From Willaertia magna (lineage: Eukaryota; Heterolobosea; Eutetramitea; Acrasida; Naegleriidae), in NCBI GenBank assembly GCA_902984215.1, contig CADWAF010002672.1, forward strand, positions 1 through 10,564: 10,564 nucleotides of DNA, read 5' to 3'. Below are positions 8,262 through 10,564 of the stretch, piece by piece (the stretch's first letter is position 1; every line of letters starts with the position of its first letter). The position numbers and the translations under genes were made by a program. Under the pieces are notes generated by a model, which ran no database searches, was not told the DNA's origin, and worked only from the letters and a program-made list of their open reading frames with translations.

Positions 8262-9239
8262 ATGTCTTCCCATAGAAATCCAGTTTATGAATATTTCCAC
8301 AACATCCAAGTTAGTGATCTAGTACCATCAACCAGACAACTAGTGACTGTAAAGGTTGACACTACTTTACAAGAAGCAGTCAAGGTTCTTTCTACAAATA
8401 AAATTCTTGCAGCACCAGTTTTAGATAGTGGAGATAAATTAGCTGGAATGTTGTCAGTATTAGATATTGTTCAATACATTGTTTCAGCTGCACCAAACAG
8501 TGACCAACTTAAAGATATTGACCAAGTTGAAATTGCAGGGCGTTGCATCACTTTACACCCTGTTAAACACATTATGGGAAAGTCACAAAAAGATCAGTTA
8601 GTTCCACTTAAAACAAATAATGCTTCAACTTTTGCAATTGACTTAATGGCAGCAGGTTTGCATCGTGTTGTTTTAGAAAGCGACATTGCTTCTGATAAAT
8701 TAACAAATACACTTTCACAAACTGATATTGTAAAACGTTTAGCAGATCATTTACACATGGGTAAATTAAAGGTTGTTGGTGAAAAGTTAGTGGAAGAATT
8801 GGGTATTGGGCTAGTTGAACCTATCACTGTCACAACAAAAACTATTGTTTTGGATGCAATGAAGAAATTAGCTGAGAATAATGTTTCTGCTGTAGCTGTT
8901 GTGGATGAAAATGGAAAATTAGTTGGAAATATGTCAGCAAGTGATCTTAGAGGTTTTTATCTTGACAGATTACCACATTTTGAATTGACAACAGAAGAAT
9001 TCTTAAAGAAATATTCCCCAACTTCATTATCACCATTTTCAACAAAATTAAATAATTTAACTTTATTAGATGTTGTACGTAAATTAGTTCATCCAACAGT
9101 AGTTGTTGATGGCAAGGAACAAAAATTAGAACATTCAATGCATAGAGTTTGGGTTGTTGATGATGAAGGCAAATGCAAGAGTGTTATTACTTTAACTGAC
9201 ATTATGAAAGTAATTAGAGATTTAGATTACCAAGTTTAA
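8262..9239 (+). CDS. Four-CBS-domain protein, SNF4/AMPK gamma-subunit-like
   Basis: A complete 325-residue intronless frame. The ATG at 8262 follows an in-frame TAA (8256-8258) and has A at -3 and purine-rich surroundings; the stop is TAA. Four CBS motifs make two Bateman modules: about 18-76, 108-166, 183-240 and 258-323. Each ends in a strand-Asp-helix (LD68I, TD155I, SD228L, TD313I), the Asp that contacts ribose in AMPK gamma. CBS2 and CBS4 keep the His-Arg pair (H134-R135; H294-R295) of gamma subunits that contacts nucleotide phosphates. The length matches yeast Snf4 (322) and human gamma1 (331). Expected role: adenine-nucleotide sensing within a SNF1/AMPK heterotrimer in cytoplasm or nucleus. 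In CBS1 the usual Arg before AAP is Leu (NKILAAP). Plant-type PV42 SNF4-like proteins are the main alternative. There is no link in function to the flanking RCC1 genes beyond position. Confidence 0.85.
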   Translation: MSSHRNPVYEYFHNIQVSDLVPSTRQLVTVKVDTTLQEAVKVLSTNKILAAPVLDSGDKLAGMLSVLDIVQYIVSAAPNSDQLKDIDQVEIAGRCITLHPVKHIMGKSQKDQLVPLKTNNASTFAIDLMAAGLHRVVLESDIASDKLTNTLSQTDIVKRLADHLHMGKLKVVGEKLVEELGIGLVEPITVTTKTIVLDAMKKLAENNVSAVAVVDENGKLVGNMSASDLRGFYLDRLPHFELTTEEFLKKYSPTSLSPFSTKLNNLTLLDVVRKLVHPTVVVDGKEQKLEHSMHRVWVVDDEGKCKSVITLTDIMKVIRDLDYQV

Positions 9240-9282
9240 ATTGTATTTTTAATTTTGTAGTATTAATATCCAAATTTTTTTA
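9240..9282. other. 43-bp convergent 3' intergenic region
   Basis: It separates the stops of the CBS gene (plus) and the RCC1 gene (minus). It is almost pure A/T. On the minus strand an AATAAA (9284-9279) overlaps the RCC1 stop codon and could serve as its poly(A) signal. No AATAAA is seen for the plus-strand gene in this gap. The two 3' ends very probably overlap as transcripts. Confidence 0.4.
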
Positions 9283-10564
9283 TTATTTTAATTTTCTTTT
9301 CTTTTCAGGTATAAAACAATTTGATTCTTGAACTATTGTAATATCCGTCAATAAATTATCTCTTGCTTTTTGTAAACATTGTAATTGGAAGGAATCATTA
9401 TCATTTACTTCATTAATTTTATAATTTGTAGCAAACATAAAATACTCTGTTGGAAATATTAGTAAATGTATAAATCTTAAATCTGTTTTAACGTAATTAA
9501 TTTTTGTAAATCTATTATAATTGTATTCATTTGAATAACTTTGATTCATTCCATCTAATTTACAACATTGTTTATCAATACCCAGTTGACCATACGTAGT
9601 ATTACCAGAACCATACAATTCATTATCCATTGTACATAAAATATTATTTATACCTAACGATTTAAATATATTTTTAACTTTAATATCATTATTATCAATT
9701 ATAATTTTTGTAAAAATATTTCTATCATTAAAATCTCCTAATCCTAATAATCCAGATTCATTATGTCCAGTTCCAAATAATTCATTAAATTCATTAATTA
9801 AAATAACTCCTAAAAAATTACAAACTACTTTCTTAACTTTAAATGATAAATTAATTTTTGTAAATTCATAAACATTTCCATTGTAACCTAATCCTAATTG
9901 ACCAAATTGGTTATTTCCAGTACCATAAATAATACCATTGTAATCTAATAAAATAGAATGTGAATAACCACATTGTATATCTTTTACATTTATATTTTTT
10001 AAATAATTTATTTTTGTAAATTTAATTAATCTATTCATATTTTTATTTAATCCCAATTGTCCAAGATCATTATTTCCAATCCCATAAATATTATTATTTT
10101 GTGTTACAAAAAAGAAATAATTATACCCACAAGTAATTATCTTAATCTTTTCATTGATATCTGTTTCTATTTTTGTAAAAATATTAACCTTCCTAATTCT
10201 ATCATTTAAACCAAAACAATTAAAACCAGCACCAAACATCTCATTCTTATCATTTAAAATTATAGAGAAACTATAACTACAATCTAAGCTCTTAATATTC
10301 CCAATATTAAGTTTCTCTATAGCTTCTACCTTTGTAATCTCATGTTCAATGCTGTCATCATTACCTGTACCTAATTGTCCGAAATAATTTCTACCATAAG
10401 CATAGATTTCATTATCTTTTGTAACAATTAAGAAATGTGTCATTCCATTCTTTACAAATTTAATTTTTTTATTAAATTTAATTTTATTTATTGCAGGCAA
10501 CGTTTCTTCTTCTAAATTAATGTTAGTATTTTCATATGAGGTAAAGTCACATTCATAATCAACC
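9283..10564 (-). CDS. RCC1-repeat protein, 5'-partial at window edge
   Basis: The frame is open from the right edge (first whole codon 10563-10561) to TAA at 9285-9283, giving 427 visible codons including the stop. The apparent start at 10500 is a TTG with open frame before it, so the true start lies outside. Six RCC1 blades can be read: AYGRNYFGQLG, GAGFNCFG (lacks the GQLG end), GIGNNDLGQLG, GTGNNQFGQLG, GTGHNESGLLG and GSGNTTYGQLG. A seventh strand pair may lie near EYFMFATNYKINEV. Five of the linkers between blades carry an F-T-K-I block. RCC1 propellers act in Ran exchange or as binding platforms; the exact role is unknown. The C-terminus (LLTDITIVQESNCF) resembles the first strands of a BTB domain but stops about ten residues later, after KKRKLK. 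The coding sequence is visibly richer in A/T, Lys, Asn and Ile than its neighbours. Confidence 0.88.
   Translation of the reverse strand, partial: VDYECDFTSYENTNINLEEETLPAINKIKFNKKIKFVKNGMTHFLIVTKDNEIYAYGRNYFGQLGTGNDDSIEHEITKVEAIEKLNIGNIKSLDCSYSFSIILNDKNEMFGAGFNCFGLNDRIRKVNIFTKIETDINEKIKIITCGYNYFFFVTQNNNIYGIGNNDLGQLGLNKNMNRLIKFTKINYLKNINVKDIQCGYSHSILLDYNGIIYGTGNNQFGQLGLGYNGNVYEFTKINLSFKVKKVVCNFLGVILINEFNELFGTGHNESGLLGLGDFNDRNIFTKIIIDNNDIKVKNIFKSLGINNILCTMDNELYGSGNTTYGQLGIDKQCCKLDGMNQSYSNEYNYNRFTKINYVKTDLRFIHLLIFPTEYFMFATNYKINEVNDNDSFQLQCLQKARDNLLTDITIVQESNCFIPEKKRKLK

Noticed and set aside
8947..9138. Minus-strand frame of 63 codons inside the CBS gene with a hydrophobic start
   Set aside because: Considered as a signal-peptide exon for the giant gene or a missing BTB piece. 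It does not resemble BTB, lies about 750 nt from exon 1, and the plus-strand CBS reading is plainly the real gene.
9292..9309. Plus-strand TTTTCTTTTCTTTTCAG|G resembling an ideal 3' splice site
   Set aside because: It is the complement of the Lys/Arg codons at the end of the RCC1 gene, and the CBS gene already has a complete protein and a stop upstream, so no acceptor is needed here.
10498..10500. Translation start of the right-hand RCC1 gene at 10500
   Set aside because: The codon is TTG, and the frame stays open for 21 more codons up to the window edge, so the gene is 5'-partial.

Overview
The window is eukaryotic nuclear DNA, AT-rich, with long open frames, short intergenic gaps and one clear spliceosomal intron (GTAAGT...TTTACAG, 64 nt). 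The best guess is an amoeboflagellate of the Naegleria type (Heterolobosea). Reasons: the base composition, few and short introns, RCC1-repeat proteins, an RCC1 propeller followed by a Cys-rich EGF-like segment, and no poly-Q or poly-N tracts of the dictyostelid kind. The assignment is an inference from style, not from a marker gene.

Layout. (1) Positions 4-8200, minus strand: a giant gene, at least 2,710 codons after splicing (exons 8200-7916 and 7851-4). It encodes an apparent type-I-oriented membrane protein. Its ectodomain holds an RCC1-like beta-propeller, a Cys-rich EGF-like segment, a long REJ/GAIN-like stretch and a GPS motif. Five predicted membrane helices resemble the first half of polycystin-1. 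The cytoplasmic tail holds a Pro-rich linker, a WW domain, a charged single-alpha-helix rod, seven copies of a WH2-like motif ([DE]GRxSLLxxIRxRK), two IPPPP modules, one near-canonical WH2 and a C-terminal RGS domain. Its true N-terminus is unresolved: exon 1 has no in-frame ATG and must be entered by a splice from upstream, or the ATG has been lost. (2) Positions 8262-9239, plus strand: a complete four-CBS-domain protein of the SNF4/AMPK-gamma type, divergent from gene 1, with about 60 bp between coding regions. (3) Positions 9283-10564, minus strand: the 3' part of a second RCC1-repeat gene. It is convergent with gene 2 across a 43-bp gap and runs off the right edge. It ends in what looks like the first strand of a BTB/POZ domain followed by a basic cluster and a stop.

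The item most worth following is gene 1. One polypeptide combines a GPS-bearing, polycystin-like membrane core with actin-type modules (polyproline, WW, WH2 and WH2-like array) and a heterotrimeric-G-protein regulator (RGS). The natural hypothesis is a cell-surface sensor wired directly to actin assembly and G-alpha turnover. That is inferred from domain content only. Residue numbers for gene 1 count from the Met codon at 7812-7810 in exon 2; add 108 for numbering from the first exon-1 codon at 8200.
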